A DNA stretch of 64,000 bases, taken from NCBI GenBank assembly GCA_028285495.1, contig JANQPB010000016.1:62001-126000 (forward strand), written 5' to 3'. Below, piece by piece: positions 43,499-53,245 of this stretch. This DNA is from Acidimicrobiales bacterium. Lineage in GTDB: Bacteria > Actinomycetota > Acidimicrobiia > Acidimicrobiales > SZUA-35. The translations under genes were made by a program, and so were the position numbers. The notes under the pieces are model-generated. The model searched no databases and was not told where the DNA came from. It was given only the letters and a program-made list of their open reading frames with translations. The number at the start of each line of letters is the position of its first letter. The first letter of the stretch is position 1.

Positions 43499-44290
43499 CT
43501 AAAGCGGACCGGAGATGCCGCCGTCCTTCCGGACTCGCCAGAAGTGGATGGCCATGAAGATCACGGTGACGAAGGGCACGAAGAGCACGTGTAACACGTA
43601 CCATCGCAACAACGTGCTGGTGCCGATGACGCTTCCGCCGAGCAGCACGAACTTGACCTGGTCGCCGAACACCGGGGTGAAGCCCATCATGTTCGTGCCG
43701 ACGGTCACGGCCCAGAGCGCCAGCTGGTCCCACGGCAACAGGTAGCCCGTGAAGGAGAGCAGCAGGGTCAGCGTCAACAGGATGACGCCGATCACCCAGT
43801 TGAACTCTCTTGGCGCCTTGTAGGCGCCGTGGTAGAAGACGCGGGCCATGTGGAGGAACACCGAGATCACCATGAGGTGGGCGCCCCATCGGTGCATGTT
43901 GCGGACCAGCAGGCCGAAGGCGATCTGGGTCTGCAGGGCCTCGATGTCGTCCCAGGCCTGGGTGGCCGACGGCGTGTAGAAGAACATCAGGAAGATGCCG
44001 GTGATCGTCAGCAGGATGAACAGGAAGAAGCTCAACCCACCGAGGCACAGGGTGTAGCTGACCTTCACGGCGTGCCGCTTCACCTTCACCGGGTGGAGGT
44101 GGTAGAGCACGCTGTTCATGATCACGTAGGACCGGTTCCGGGGGCTGTCGGTGTAGCCCTTGCGGAAGACCGAACCCGGCCGGAAGATCGAGTTCCAGGC
44201 CTGGGAGCCCTGGATCGAGTCGTTGAGCTGGCTGACCTGGTTCTGCAACCGCTCAGCGATCGTCGGTTGGTCTTGGATCGACTTGGCCAT
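43499..44290 (-). CDS. qcrB: Cytochrome b N-terminal part (b6-like)
   Basis: This 263-residue protein carries the four-helix heme-binding part of cytochrome b. It binds two b hemes and forms the quinol-oxidation site with subunit IV. Heme-ligand histidines are seen in RNMHRWGAHLMV and FLHMARVF (second helix) and in LRWYVLHVLFVPF and MAIHFWRVRKDGG (fourth helix). GYLLPWDQLALWAVT is the conserved loop after the third helix. Splitting cytochrome b into two genes is typical of b6f and firmicute bc complexes; in mycobacteria and related actinobacteria QcrB is one chain. Confidence 0.92.
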   Translation of the reverse strand: MAKSIQDQPTIAERLQNQVSQLNDSIQGSQAWNSIFRPGSVFRKGYTDSPRNRSYVIMNSVLYHLHPVKVKRHAVKVSYTLCLGGLSFFLFILLTITGIFLMFFYTPSATQAWDDIEALQTQIAFGLLVRNMHRWGAHLMVISVFLHMARVFYHGAYKAPREFNWVIGVILLTLTLLLSFTGYLLPWDQLALWAVTVGTNMMGFTPVFGDQVKFVLLGGSVIGTSTLLRWYVLHVLFVPFVTVIFMAIHFWRVRKDGGISGPL

Positions 44291-44373
44291 GATGTGTTGG
44301 GCAGTCCTCTGACGGGTTCGGGTTCGTCGCGGTTAGGGCCGACAGGCCAGGCGCCGGCTGGTCGATGAGGCGG

Positions 44374-44790
44374 TCATGCCAGCCTCATGCCGTAGCCGTA
44401 GCCGTAGGAGGTGGTCCGCTGGTGCAGGTCGCCGGTCGGGTTCGGCTCGCCCACCTTGCCGAGGATGATCACCCCGGTCGGGCACCGGTCGACGCAGAGG
44501 GCGCAGCGGGTGCACACGTCGTCGTCGATCGTGAAGATGAAGGCATCGTTGGGGTCGTCGCCCGGCTTGGCGATGCCGTAGGACTCCTCGACGGAGTCGA
44601 CGGTCTGCATGTGGATGCACTTCCACGGGCAGATGTCGACGCAGCCCTCGCAGGCGATGCACTCGGACTGGTCGATGTGGATGAACTGCTTCGGCTTGAC
44701 CGCTTGGGCCAGGTAGTCGGCGTCGACCTCCATCAGGAGGTAGTCGGTCCGGAACTCCGGGAGTGGCGGATTGGCATCGGTCGTGGTCAT
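44374..44790 (-). CDS. Two-cluster 4Fe-4S ferredoxin within the cytochrome b operon
   Basis: This soluble protein of 138 residues has two [4Fe-4S] motifs, CIACEGCVDICP and CTRCALCVDRCP, separated by about 50 residues and flanked by short extensions. It has no signal peptide or helix, so it is cytoplasmic. It lies between a small membrane protein and cytochrome b6 on the same strand. The position suggests an electron link at the cytoplasmic side of the quinol reductase, but it might only be a ferredoxin placed there. A standard bc1 or b6f complex lacks such a subunit. Confidence 0.85.
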   Translation of the reverse strand: MTTTDANPPLPEFRTDYLLMEVDADYLAQAVKPKQFIHIDQSECIACEGCVDICPWKCIHMQTVDSVEESYGIAKPGDDPNDAFIFTIDDDVCTRCALCVDRCPTGVIILGKVGEPNPTGDLHQRTTSYGYGYGMRLA

Positions 44791-44858
44791 CGGCGACTCC
44801 TCTCAGTCCTCGTCGTTGTCCTCGTTGTCGTCATGTCTTCCATGTTGGCGCCCGACGG

Positions 44859-45314
44859 TCAGCCCTGCTTGATCAGGGGACGACCGAAGGAGCTGGTCTG
44901 CGACAGGGCGGCCTTGGCCTGGGCCTCGGCCCGCTGACCGCGGTTCTGCCAACGGGCCCACATCCAGATCTGGAGGCCGAGGGCGATCACGTAGATGATC
45001 ACGGCGACCGTGTCGGAGATGGCCCGGTAGGTGATGTCGAACGGGAACCAGCCGCCCTGGGAGATGGGCTGCACGATGTTGCCGGGGCCGTAGAGGATGC
45101 GGTCGGCCCGAAAGCTCCACTCGTTCTCGGCCAGGGTGAGCCACTGGTGGGGCACGACGCCGTAGGCGAGGAACGCCAGGAAGAAGACCCACACCGATCC
45201 GACCATCGCCTCGCCCCAGGTGACCGGGGTACCGACCGGGCGTCGACCGGCGTAGACGAAGATCGCCACCGACATCAGGATGGAAACCACGATCGATGTC
45301 ACCAGGGCAGCCAT
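44859..45314 (-). CDS. Unassigned three-helix membrane protein, first gene of the reductase operon
   Basis: I do not recognise the family. The 151-residue protein has helices at about residues 3-22, 36-56 and 98-120. A conserved-looking loop GVVPHQWL follows helix 2, and a polar C-terminal tail follows helix 3. The His-Gln-Trp loop could bind a cofactor or contact cytochrome b, but nothing proves it. It is the promoter-proximal gene of the operon and is followed by the ferredoxin after 68 nt. Confidence 0.6.
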   Translation of the reverse strand: MAALVTSIVVSILMSVAIFVYAGRRPVGTPVTWGEAMVGSVWVFFLAFLAYGVVPHQWLTLAENEWSFRADRILYGPGNIVQPISQGGWFPFDITYRAISDTVAVIIYVIALGLQIWMWARWQNRGQRAEAQAKAALSQTSSFGRPLIKQG

Positions 45315-45868
45315 GTCGTCAGGGGCTCCTCAACGGTTCGCTTGGTCTTGGGTCGAGCTGGATCGCAGATCCGGCGGTGCACCGCTCCATCGGGTCGGAT
45401 GAACGACCTTGTGAAGCTGTGCACAAATGTAGTCGCTGCCCCCGGGACCGGCGCAACCGTAACCGAACATCCATGCCGGAGCGATCGACACCACCGCTCG
45501 ACCGGTCGAACCGGCCGCTCGCCGCTGGCGACGCACCGAGCAGATGGCGTGCTCCCGCACCGTTACCCGAAGTGCCACCGCACCTTAACCCGGACTGCAC
45601 CGCACACCAACTGGCGCCCGACCGGACGCCTGGCGGCCCGCATCGGGGGCCCGGACGGTGCGCACGGGCCGGGGTAAAGAATGCGTGACAGGCGACCGAT
45701 CGGCCCGAGTGGCTCGCTAGTCTTTGCGCCGCATAGTGTTGCCAAGTCCGTGCACCGCAAGATCGTGCCGGGGCCATCGCGCCCCGGACGTCCTCGAGGG
45801 TGGGCGGCGAGGCCGTCCCGGTTGGGACCAGCTACACCCATCAGGTCGAATGCGCCCCCGGAGGACCG
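45315..45868. promoter_or_regulatory. Divergent regulatory region between reductase operon and cytochrome c gene
   Basis: These 554 nt separate two divergent respiratory transcripts, and I see no convincing gene. Weak promoter candidates are TACATT on the minus strand (plus 45426-45431) with TTGCGC 19 nt upstream, and TAGTCT or TAGTGT on the plus strand at 45719 and 45734. Three similar 17-mers lie at 45452-45468, 45556-45572 and 45579-45595, with a shared core like cgcaccgttaacccga, and may be operator sites. Confidence 0.45.
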
Positions 45869-46729
45869 TTGACCGAGATCCCGGAACATCTACTCAAGCG
45901 GAGCAAGGCCGCCAAGTCGGGCAAGTCCGGCGACGGCGGCGGTGCGGAGTCGGCGGCCCCGGCCGAGTCCTCGGCGCCGGTCGCGGCCTCGGCGGCCGCT
46001 CCCGCTGCGGCGGCACCGGCGGCGAATCTGCCGAATCTCGATCCGCCGGCGCCCCCACCGAAGCCCGTTCCGGCGTACGTGCAGGCCGCCCAGGCCCGCA
46101 AGAAGATCCCGGTGTGGGTGCTGCCGGTGATCGCCGCCCTGCCCATCTGGGCGCTCAGCTTCGCCGGCACGATGCAGCAGCCGGAGAGCGAGGACATCCT
46201 GCTGATCGACGCCGAGCTCGTGTACGGCTCCTGTGCCGGGTGCCACGGCGGCAACGGCGGCGGCGGCATCGGCTACGCCTTCTCCGACGGCGAGATCCTG
46301 GCCACCTTCCCCGAGGCGATCGACCACATGGCCCACACCGCCCGCGGCTCCGACGCCATCGCCGGCGAGGCCTACGGTGATCCGAACCGGGCCGGCGGCG
46401 GTCGCATCTCCGGCGAGCGTGGTCTGATGCCGGCGCAGATGGCCTCGCTGTCGCTGATCGAGCTCGAGCTCGTCGTGTTCCACGAGCGGGCGATCCTGGG
46501 TGGCGAGGACACCTCGTCCCCCGGCTACCAGGAGTGGATGGAGCACATGCGGGAGGAGATCGAGACCGTCGGGCTCGACGGTCCGACGATCACCCAGGAG
46601 GACATGGACCTCCTGCTCGCCTGCGCCAATCCCGAGTTCACGCCGGGGGCGACCGGCGAGGGCGCCCCCGACGGCGAGACCTGCCCCGGGCCCCGGGCCG
46701 AGGGCGGCGACGAGGCCGCAGCTGGCTGA
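45869..46729 (+). CDS. Membrane-anchored monoheme cytochrome c with N-terminal IPEHL motif
   Basis: The 286-residue product has a short motif TEIPEHLLKRSKAAKSG at its N-terminus, a disordered Ala/Pro-rich stretch, one transmembrane helix (about residues 76-95) and an exported cytochrome c domain with C122-x2-C125-H126. A possible Met ligand is in GLMPAQMA. The N-terminal motif matches two copies in the cytochrome b subunit IV encoded on the other side of the promoter region, so the two may share a partner. TTG at 45869 was chosen because GGAGG lies 4 nt upstream and the protein then begins like subunit IV (MTEIPEHL). A strong hairpin follows the stop. Confidence 0.85.
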   Translation: MTEIPEHLLKRSKAAKSGKSGDGGGAESAAPAESSAPVAASAAAPAAAAPAANLPNLDPPAPPPKPVPAYVQAAQARKKIPVWVLPVIAALPIWALSFAGTMQQPESEDILLIDAELVYGSCAGCHGGNGGGGIGYAFSDGEILATFPEAIDHMAHTARGSDAIAGEAYGDPNRAGGGRISGERGLMPAQMASLSLIELELVVFHERAILGGEDTSSPGYQEWMEHMREEIETVGLDGPTITQEDMDLLLACANPEFTPGATGEGAPDGETCPGPRAEGGDEAAAG

Positions 46730-46790
46730 TCCCCGCCCGGCCGGCCGCTCGACCATCGCCGAGCGACTGAGACAACCGACGAAGCCCTGA

Positions 46791-46822
46791 AGCGGCGCCG
46801 ACCTCTCCCGGTCGGCGCCGCT
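46791..46822 (+). terminator. Hairpin terminator after cytochrome c
   Basis: A 13-bp perfect inverted repeat (46791-46803 with 46810-46822) and a 6-nt loop tctccc lie 61 nt after the cytochrome c stop. No T-tract follows. Confidence 0.7.
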
Positions 46823-46955
46823 CGCGTTCGCCCCAGGGTTCGATCGACCCGATCGAGGGGGCCGCACAACCTTCATCACCCGGACCGTTGGGCCTACAGC
46901 CAGCGGGCCCTCGCGCCGAAGACACGGGCGAGCCTCTGGACGGGAAGGTGCGGGG

Positions 46956-49016
46956 TTGAAGATTCGAGCTGCGTTGCTGAGCGTCGCCGCGGTCGTATTG
47001 GCGATCGTCGGCGCCGCTCGTACCTCGCCAGGGGACGACCTCCGCGAGTACGAGGCGGGCATCGTCGTCGAGGTCGCTCCGGTCGTGATCGGGCCCGAGA
47101 GCACGCTCGACCCGGAGATCCAGGAGGCCCTCGACGAGTATGCCGCCGAGCTGTTGGCCGAGCGGGAGGCCGAGGCCGCGCTGCGGGAGCGGTTGCCGGC
47201 CGCCTTCGCCTCGGCCATCGGCGGCATGACGGCCTCCTACAGCCCGACCCATCCGGCCCCGACCGCCGTCCGCACGGTGATCGATGCCGCGGTGAACCAG
47301 TGGGACTCGGTGATCGCCACCAGCGGCAGCGGTCCGATCGTGGTGGAGGTCGAGTGGAAGAGCTTCGGCAACCCGAACCTGCTCGGCTACGCCGGCCCGG
47401 ACGGGATGTATCAGGGCGGCAGCCTCCCGACCGACGACCTGTACCCGGCGGCGCTGACCAACACCCTGCTCGGCATCGACGCCAACGGGCCGAGCCGGCC
47501 GGAGCTGACGATCACCCTCAACGCCGACCTGCTCGGCACCAACCGGTGGTACGTCGGCACCACCGGCACGCCGCCGAGCTACCAGATCGACCTCTACAGC
47601 GTCGTCCTGCACGAGATCGGTCACGGGCTCGGGTTCCTCGGCTCGGCCACGATCCACTCGGGCGAGAACGAGCCCCGGCTCGGCAACGACACCTACGTCT
47701 ACGACACGCTGGCCACGTACGGCTCGACGCCGCTGACCTCGGTCGGCGACCAGGCGACGGCGCTCCGCTCGGGCGACATCCACGGCTCGGTGGCCAACGG
47801 GCTGACGTACGAGCTGTACGCGCCGTCGAACTGGGTGTCGGGCAGCAGCTACTCCCACTTCGACGAGGCGAGCTACCCGGGCGGCACCGCCGGCTCGCTG
47901 ATGACGCCGGCGCTCGGCACGGGGGAGACGGCCAGGATCCTCGACGCCCCGACCCTCGGGCTGATGGCCCGGATGGGCTGGCCGCTCACCGTCGCCGCCA
48001 CGACCCCGACGATCACGTCGGCCAGCCCGTCGATCACCGCCGCCGTGCTGTCGTGGGATCGGAACCTCTGGAAGACCGGCACCGCCCCCAACCTCTACGT
48101 GGTCGAGGCGTGGCGGGACGGGGTGACGCTCGAGACGTCGGTCTCGGTCGGGGCGATGGCGACCGGAGCGGTGATCGGGTCGCTCAGCCCGGGGGCGACC
48201 TACACGTTGCGGGTCGTGCCCTGGGGGGCGAACGGCAACGGCGAAGCGGCGACGGCGACGGTCACCCTCCCGGTCGGTGGCGGGCCGGCCGACCCGTCCG
48301 AGTGGCCGTCGTTCATCCGCAACACGGCCCTCGACGGGCAGATCAACCGGCTGTACCAGGCCTACTTCCTCCGGCTGGCCGACCAGGGCGGGTTCGACTA
48401 CTGGGTCGGGCAGCGAACCCAGGGGGTGCCGTTGCTCGACGTGTCGGCCGCCTTCGCCTCGAGCGCCGAGTTCGAGAGCCGCTACGGCTCGCTTGCCGAC
48501 GGCACCTTCGTCGACCTCGTGTACGCCAACGTGCTCGGGCGGGCGGCCGACGACGGCGGTCGGGCCTACTGGGTCGCCCAGCTGCAGCAGGGCGTGTCCC
48601 GGGGCGAGGTGATGATCGGGTTCGCCGAGTCGGCGGAGTACGTGGCGAGGACCCAGACGGTCGCCGCCTCCGAGTCGGCCGAGGCCAAGATCACCCGGCT
48701 CTACCGTGCCTTCTTCCTCCGCGATCCCGATGCCGGCGGCCTCGCCTACTGGTCGGGCCAGCTGCGGCTCGGGGCGCCGCTCGAGACGATCGCCGGCGAG
48801 TTCGCCCGGTCGGGTGAGTTCGTGGCCCGCTACGGCGCACTCGACAACGCCTCGTTCGTGAACCTGTTGTACTCGAACGTGCTCGGACGCTCGCCCGACG
48901 CCGGTGGCGCCGCCCACTGGGGCTCGGTGCTCGACGGGGGCACGCCCCGGGGGACGGTGATGGTCGGGTTCAGCGAGTCGGCCGAGTTCATCCGCTCGAC
49001 GGGAACGATCCCCTAG
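46956..49016 (+). CDS. Secreted metalloprotease-like protein with two or more DUF4214-type repeats
   Basis: This 686-residue exported protein starts at TTG (GGAAGGTG upstream) and has a signal peptide of about 23 residues. The protease-like region holds the zinc site H219-EIG-H223-GLGF, as in metzincin or matrixin-like enzymes; the usual third His or Asp three residues after the Gly is not obvious. A fibronectin-III-like segment (about residues 350-440) follows. Then two related blocks (about 455-570 and 575-686) resemble DUF4214, with YxxxFxRxxDxxGxxYW and GEFAxSxEF. DUF4214 is common in bacterial surface and secreted proteins. The stop codon lies in the first unit of a 41-bp tandem repeat. 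Confidence 0.75.
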   Translation: MKIRAALLSVAAVVLAIVGAARTSPGDDLREYEAGIVVEVAPVVIGPESTLDPEIQEALDEYAAELLAEREAEAALRERLPAAFASAIGGMTASYSPTHPAPTAVRTVIDAAVNQWDSVIATSGSGPIVVEVEWKSFGNPNLLGYAGPDGMYQGGSLPTDDLYPAALTNTLLGIDANGPSRPELTITLNADLLGTNRWYVGTTGTPPSYQIDLYSVVLHEIGHGLGFLGSATIHSGENEPRLGNDTYVYDTLATYGSTPLTSVGDQATALRSGDIHGSVANGLTYELYAPSNWVSGSSYSHFDEASYPGGTAGSLMTPALGTGETARILDAPTLGLMARMGWPLTVAATTPTITSASPSITAAVLSWDRNLWKTGTAPNLYVVEAWRDGVTLETSVSVGAMATGAVIGSLSPGATYTLRVVPWGANGNGEAATATVTLPVGGGPADPSEWPSFIRNTALDGQINRLYQAYFLRLADQGGFDYWVGQRTQGVPLLDVSAAFASSAEFESRYGSLADGTFVDLVYANVLGRAADDGGRAYWVAQLQQGVSRGEVMIGFAESAEYVARTQTVAASESAEAKITRLYRAFFLRDPDAGGLAYWSGQLRLGAPLETIAGEFARSGEFVARYGALDNASFVNLLYSNVLGRSPDAGGAAHWGSVLDGGTPRGTVMVGFSESAEFIRSTGTIP

Positions 49017-49117
49017 ATCGCAGCCCCGTCGACCCCTCGACAGGAACGATCCCCGAGATCGGAGCCCCGTCGAGCCCTCGACAGGAACGATCCCCGAGAT
49101 CGCAGCCCCGTCGAGCC
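48995..49117. repeat. 41-bp tandem repeat at the 3' end of the metalloprotease gene
   Basis: Three copies start at 48995, 49036 and 49077. The first overlaps the last codons and TAG stop of the upstream gene; in copies 2 and 3 the tag is gag. The period is not a multiple of three, so the repeat cannot simply extend the protein. Copies 2 and 3 differ at one base near the middle. Confidence 0.9.
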
Positions 49118-49239
49118 CTCACGAACCGGTTCTGGCCGCGGGATCGGGCCGTTTCTGGTCATGGCGGCCGACAGAACGCTCCGACCGGCGCCGTCGCCCG
49201 TCGGCGCGACCGGCCCGACGTCGGCGACGAGGGGCGACC

Positions 49240-49245
49240 TAGGCT
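49240..49245 (+). promoter_or_regulatory. -10 element for leaderless LLM oxidoreductase transcript
   Basis: TAGGCT, a match to actinobacterial TAnnnT, is followed by 6 nt and the GTG at 49252. No Shine-Dalgarno is present, so the mRNA probably begins at or just before the start codon. Confidence 0.6.
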
Positions 49246-49251
49246 CGGCGG

Positions 49252-50088
49252 GTGCTGATCGACATCCTGCTCGACCCGTTCGACACCTCGTGGCCGGCGG
49301 TGCTCGACGCCGCCGAGGCGGCCGAGGCCTCCGGCATCAACGGGATCTGGACCTGGGATCACCTGGCCGGCGAAGTCCACCGGGCCGACCGGGTCCACGA
49401 GGGGTGGACGCTGCTGACGGCGATCGCAGCCCGGACGAGCCGGGTCACCATCGGACCGCTGGTGCTCAACGTCGCCAACCGCCGACCGGGGGTGCTGGCG
49501 GTGATGGCGGCGACGCTCCAGGCGGTTACCGCGGGCCGGCTGATCCTCGGACTCGGCGCCGGCGGCGGGACCAACACCCCCTACCACCGGGAGCAGGCGG
49601 CGCTCGGGGGTGCGGCGCCTGGCGACGCCTTCCGCCGCCAGCAGGTCGTCGACACGATCGCCGTCTGCCGTCAGGTCTGGACCGGGCGCACCAGTCCGAC
49701 CGACCTGCCGAGCACCGACCTCGGCCGTGGGAGCGGATTCCTCGTCCCCGAACCGGCGCCACCGATCGTGGTCGGCGGGTTCGGGCCGCGCATGGCCGAG
49801 CTGGCCGGGGCCAACGCCGACGGGTTCAACACCCAGGCCGGCCACCCCCGACTCGACCGGCTCGCCGAGATCGCCAGGACGGCGGCGGCCGAGCGGTCAG
49901 ACGGGGCGGCTGGAGCCGATGGCGGCGACCGACCGCCGTTCGAGGTCAGCGGGTTCGCCGGGCTCGACCCCCGCTGGATCGAGCGGGCCGACGGCCGGCT
50001 CGACCGGCTCGTCCTCCTGCACCGGCCGAGCGACGGGACCGCCCCGATCGAGCGCATCGCCGGCGAGGCCGGGCTCGCCGGCGGCTGA
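49252..50088 (+). CDS. LLM-class (luciferase-like) flavin- or F420-dependent oxidoreductase
   Basis: This 278-residue TIM-barrel protein of the bacterial luciferase-like superfamily shows GIWTWDHL near residue 32, TSRVTIGPLVLNVANRRPGVLA, the GRLILGLGAG segment that contacts the cofactor, and PIVVGGFGPRMAELA. These are typical of F420 or FMN-dependent members; the substrate is not predictable. It is shorter than many relatives (usually 290-350) because the insertion regions are short. GTG at 49252 is preceded by a leaderless-type -10 element. The gene converges with an acyl-CoA ligase. Confidence 0.82.
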   Translation: MLIDILLDPFDTSWPAVLDAAEAAEASGINGIWTWDHLAGEVHRADRVHEGWTLLTAIAARTSRVTIGPLVLNVANRRPGVLAVMAATLQAVTAGRLILGLGAGGGTNTPYHREQAALGGAAPGDAFRRQQVVDTIAVCRQVWTGRTSPTDLPSTDLGRGSGFLVPEPAPPIVVGGFGPRMAELAGANADGFNTQAGHPRLDRLAEIARTAAAERSDGAAGADGGDRPPFEVSGFAGLDPRWIERADGRLDRLVLLHRPSDGTAPIERIAGEAGLAGG

Positions 50089-50119
50089 TCGCCCGGACCT
50101 GGCGGGCGCCGCCGGCGGC

Positions 50120-50141
50120 GGCGGGAAACTAGTTCCCCGCC
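50120..50141. terminator. Probable bidirectional hairpin between convergent genes
   Basis: GGCGGGAA (50120-50127) pairs with TTCCCCGCC (50133-50141) with one bulged C and a 5-nt loop. It sits between the LLM gene and the stop codon of the minus-strand acyl-CoA ligase, and overlaps that stop. A GGCGGG run on one side and a short A-rich loop support a modest terminator in both directions. Confidence 0.4.
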
Positions 50142-51694
50142 ACCCGGCGATCGAGACCGGCCCAGTGCGGCTCGCGCAAGACCTTCCTGGCCAGCTTGCC
50201 GACCGGCGACTTCGGCAGCTCGTCGGTCGTCAGCTCGATCCCGGCCGGCTTCTTGTACGAGCCGAGATGGTCGGCGCAGCGCTCGATCAGCTCCTCCGCG
50301 GTCACCGACGCCCCCTCGACCACGGTCACGACGGCGTACGGGCTCTCGCCCCAGCGCTCGCTCGGCACCCCGAACACCGCAGCCTCGACCACCTCCGGGT
50401 GGTCGGTCAGCGTGTTCTCCAGCTCGGCCGGCCAGATGTTGAACCCGCCGGAGATGATCATGTCGTCCTTGCGGTCGAGCACATAGAGGTAGCCGTTCTC
50501 GTCGAGGCGCCCGATGTCGCCGGTCAGCACCCAGTCGTCCCGCATCCGCTCGGCCGTCGCCTCCGGGTTGTTCCAGAAGCCGAGCATCTGCCCGTCACAG
50601 CGGATGGCGATCTCCCCCTCCGCCCCGATCGGGAGCGGCTCGGCGGTGTCGGGATCGACGATCTCCAGGTCGCCGTATGGCAGGGGCCGACCGGCCGAGC
50701 GAAGCGGGTTCGACCCCTCGACCTGGGAGAACCACTCCTTCGGCCCCATCATCGTGATCGGCAGGGCCTCGGTCTGCCCGAACCCCTGGTAGAGCACGTC
50801 GCCGAGCACGTCACGGGCCAGCAGCGCCGTGTCGTCGGCGATGGGGGCTCCGCCGATCTGGATGCACTTGAGGTGCGACCAGTCCCGCTCGGTCGCAGTC
50901 GGGTGGCGGACGACGGCGTTGAGCATGGCCGGGACCAGGAACCCGTAGGCCACCCGCTCCCGCTCCATCGTGTCGACCACCTCGTCGGCGTCGAACTTGG
51001 GGATCAGCAGGTTCACGCCGCCCGAGAGCCACATCGGGGTGAACAGGTAGCCCGAGCCGTGGGAGATCGGCCCGGCGTGCTGGCAGACGTCGCCCAGTTC
51101 GACCGGCGGCAGGTTGTAGAACCAGTCCCGACCGGCGTCGAGCCACGTCTTGTGGGTGTAGCCGACGCCCTTCGACCGCCCGGTCGTGCCGCCCGTGTGG
51201 CGGATGATGAACCAGTCGTCCGGCGAGACTTCGGGATCGGGGTCGGTGTCGTCGAAGCCGGCCAGCCAGTCCTCGTAGCCGTCGTCGCGGACGATGACGT
51301 GCTCGAGCGACGCCACCCGATCGGCCAGCCCCGCGACCGCGGCGGCGTGGCTCTCGCTGACCACCAGGGCCCGGCAACCGGTGTGGTCGAGCATGTGCTC
51401 GTGGGCGTCGACCCCGTTCCGGGGGTACAGCGGGACCCGGACGAGGTTGGCGGCCGCCGTGCCGCAGAAGAAGTCGACCGACTCCAGCGTGTTGTCCTCG
51501 AGCACCCCGACCCGGTCGCCGGGCCGGAGGCCGAGGTCGAGCAGGGCGTTGGCCAGCCGGAGCCCGCGGGTCCAGGCCTCGGCGTAGGTCAGGCGCCTGG
51601 TCGGCCTGGCGCCGTCGGCCGTGCCGGCCTCGACGACGGCCGGATACTGGGAGTGAAAGGTCGCCGAGCGACGCATGAGGGTTCGAACGTCCAC
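50129..51694 (-). CDS. AMP-dependent acyl-CoA synthetase/ligase
   Basis: This 521-residue ANL-superfamily enzyme has RHTGGTTGRSKG (phosphate loop), GFGQTEALP, LTGDIGRLDENGYLYVLDRKDDM (adenylate Asp and hinge) and the catalytic Lys in KSPVGKLARKVL. It differs clearly from the ligase at 6.9-8.4 kb. The GTG at 51694 has no Shine-Dalgarno; TACCGT lies 7 nt upstream, which suggests a leaderless mRNA. The acid substrate is not predictable. Confidence 0.87.
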   Translation of the reverse strand: MDVRTLMRRSATFHSQYPAVVEAGTADGARPTRRLTYAEAWTRGLRLANALLDLGLRPGDRVGVLEDNTLESVDFFCGTAAANLVRVPLYPRNGVDAHEHMLDHTGCRALVVSESHAAAVAGLADRVASLEHVIVRDDGYEDWLAGFDDTDPDPEVSPDDWFIIRHTGGTTGRSKGVGYTHKTWLDAGRDWFYNLPPVELGDVCQHAGPISHGSGYLFTPMWLSGGVNLLIPKFDADEVVDTMERERVAYGFLVPAMLNAVVRHPTATERDWSHLKCIQIGGAPIADDTALLARDVLGDVLYQGFGQTEALPITMMGPKEWFSQVEGSNPLRSAGRPLPYGDLEIVDPDTAEPLPIGAEGEIAIRCDGQMLGFWNNPEATAERMRDDWVLTGDIGRLDENGYLYVLDRKDDMIISGGFNIWPAELENTLTDHPEVVEAAVFGVPSERWGESPYAVVTVVEGASVTAEELIERCADHLGSYKKPAGIELTTDELPKSPVGKLARKVLREPHWAGLDRRVAGN

Positions 51695-51701
51695 GCCGGC
51701 A

Positions 51702-51707
51702 ACGGTA
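51702..51707 (-). promoter_or_regulatory. -10 element for leaderless acyl-CoA ligase transcript
   Basis: On the minus strand TACCGT (TAnnnT) is followed by 7 nt and the GTG start. There is no Shine-Dalgarno between them. Confidence 0.5.
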
Positions 51708-51790
51708 ACCGAGCGGACCGGGGCGGATCATGCCTCACCGGTGCGTGACCGGGCGGCGGAGGGCGCGCGCTGTTCGGGGTCGGCGACCGC

Positions 51791-51796
51791 TAGGGT
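51791..51796 (+). promoter_or_regulatory. -10 element for leaderless lipoprotein transcript
   Basis: TAGGGT (TAnnnT) is followed by 6 nt (cgccgg) and the GTG start of the glycoside-hydrolase-like lipoprotein, exactly the spacing seen at 49240. Confidence 0.6.
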
Positions 51797-51802
51797 CGCC
51801 GG

Positions 51803-53241
<1,439 letters not shown>

Positions 53242-53245
<4 letters not shown>

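Noticed and set aside
45869..46729. Cytochrome c starting at 45800 instead of 45869
   Set aside because: The upstream 23 codons are not like any known start, while TTG at 45869 has GGAGG in place and gives the TEIPEHLL motif shared with subunit IV.
48995..49117. Insertion sequence remnant
   Set aside because: There is no transposase, no terminal inverted repeat and only simple tandem units.
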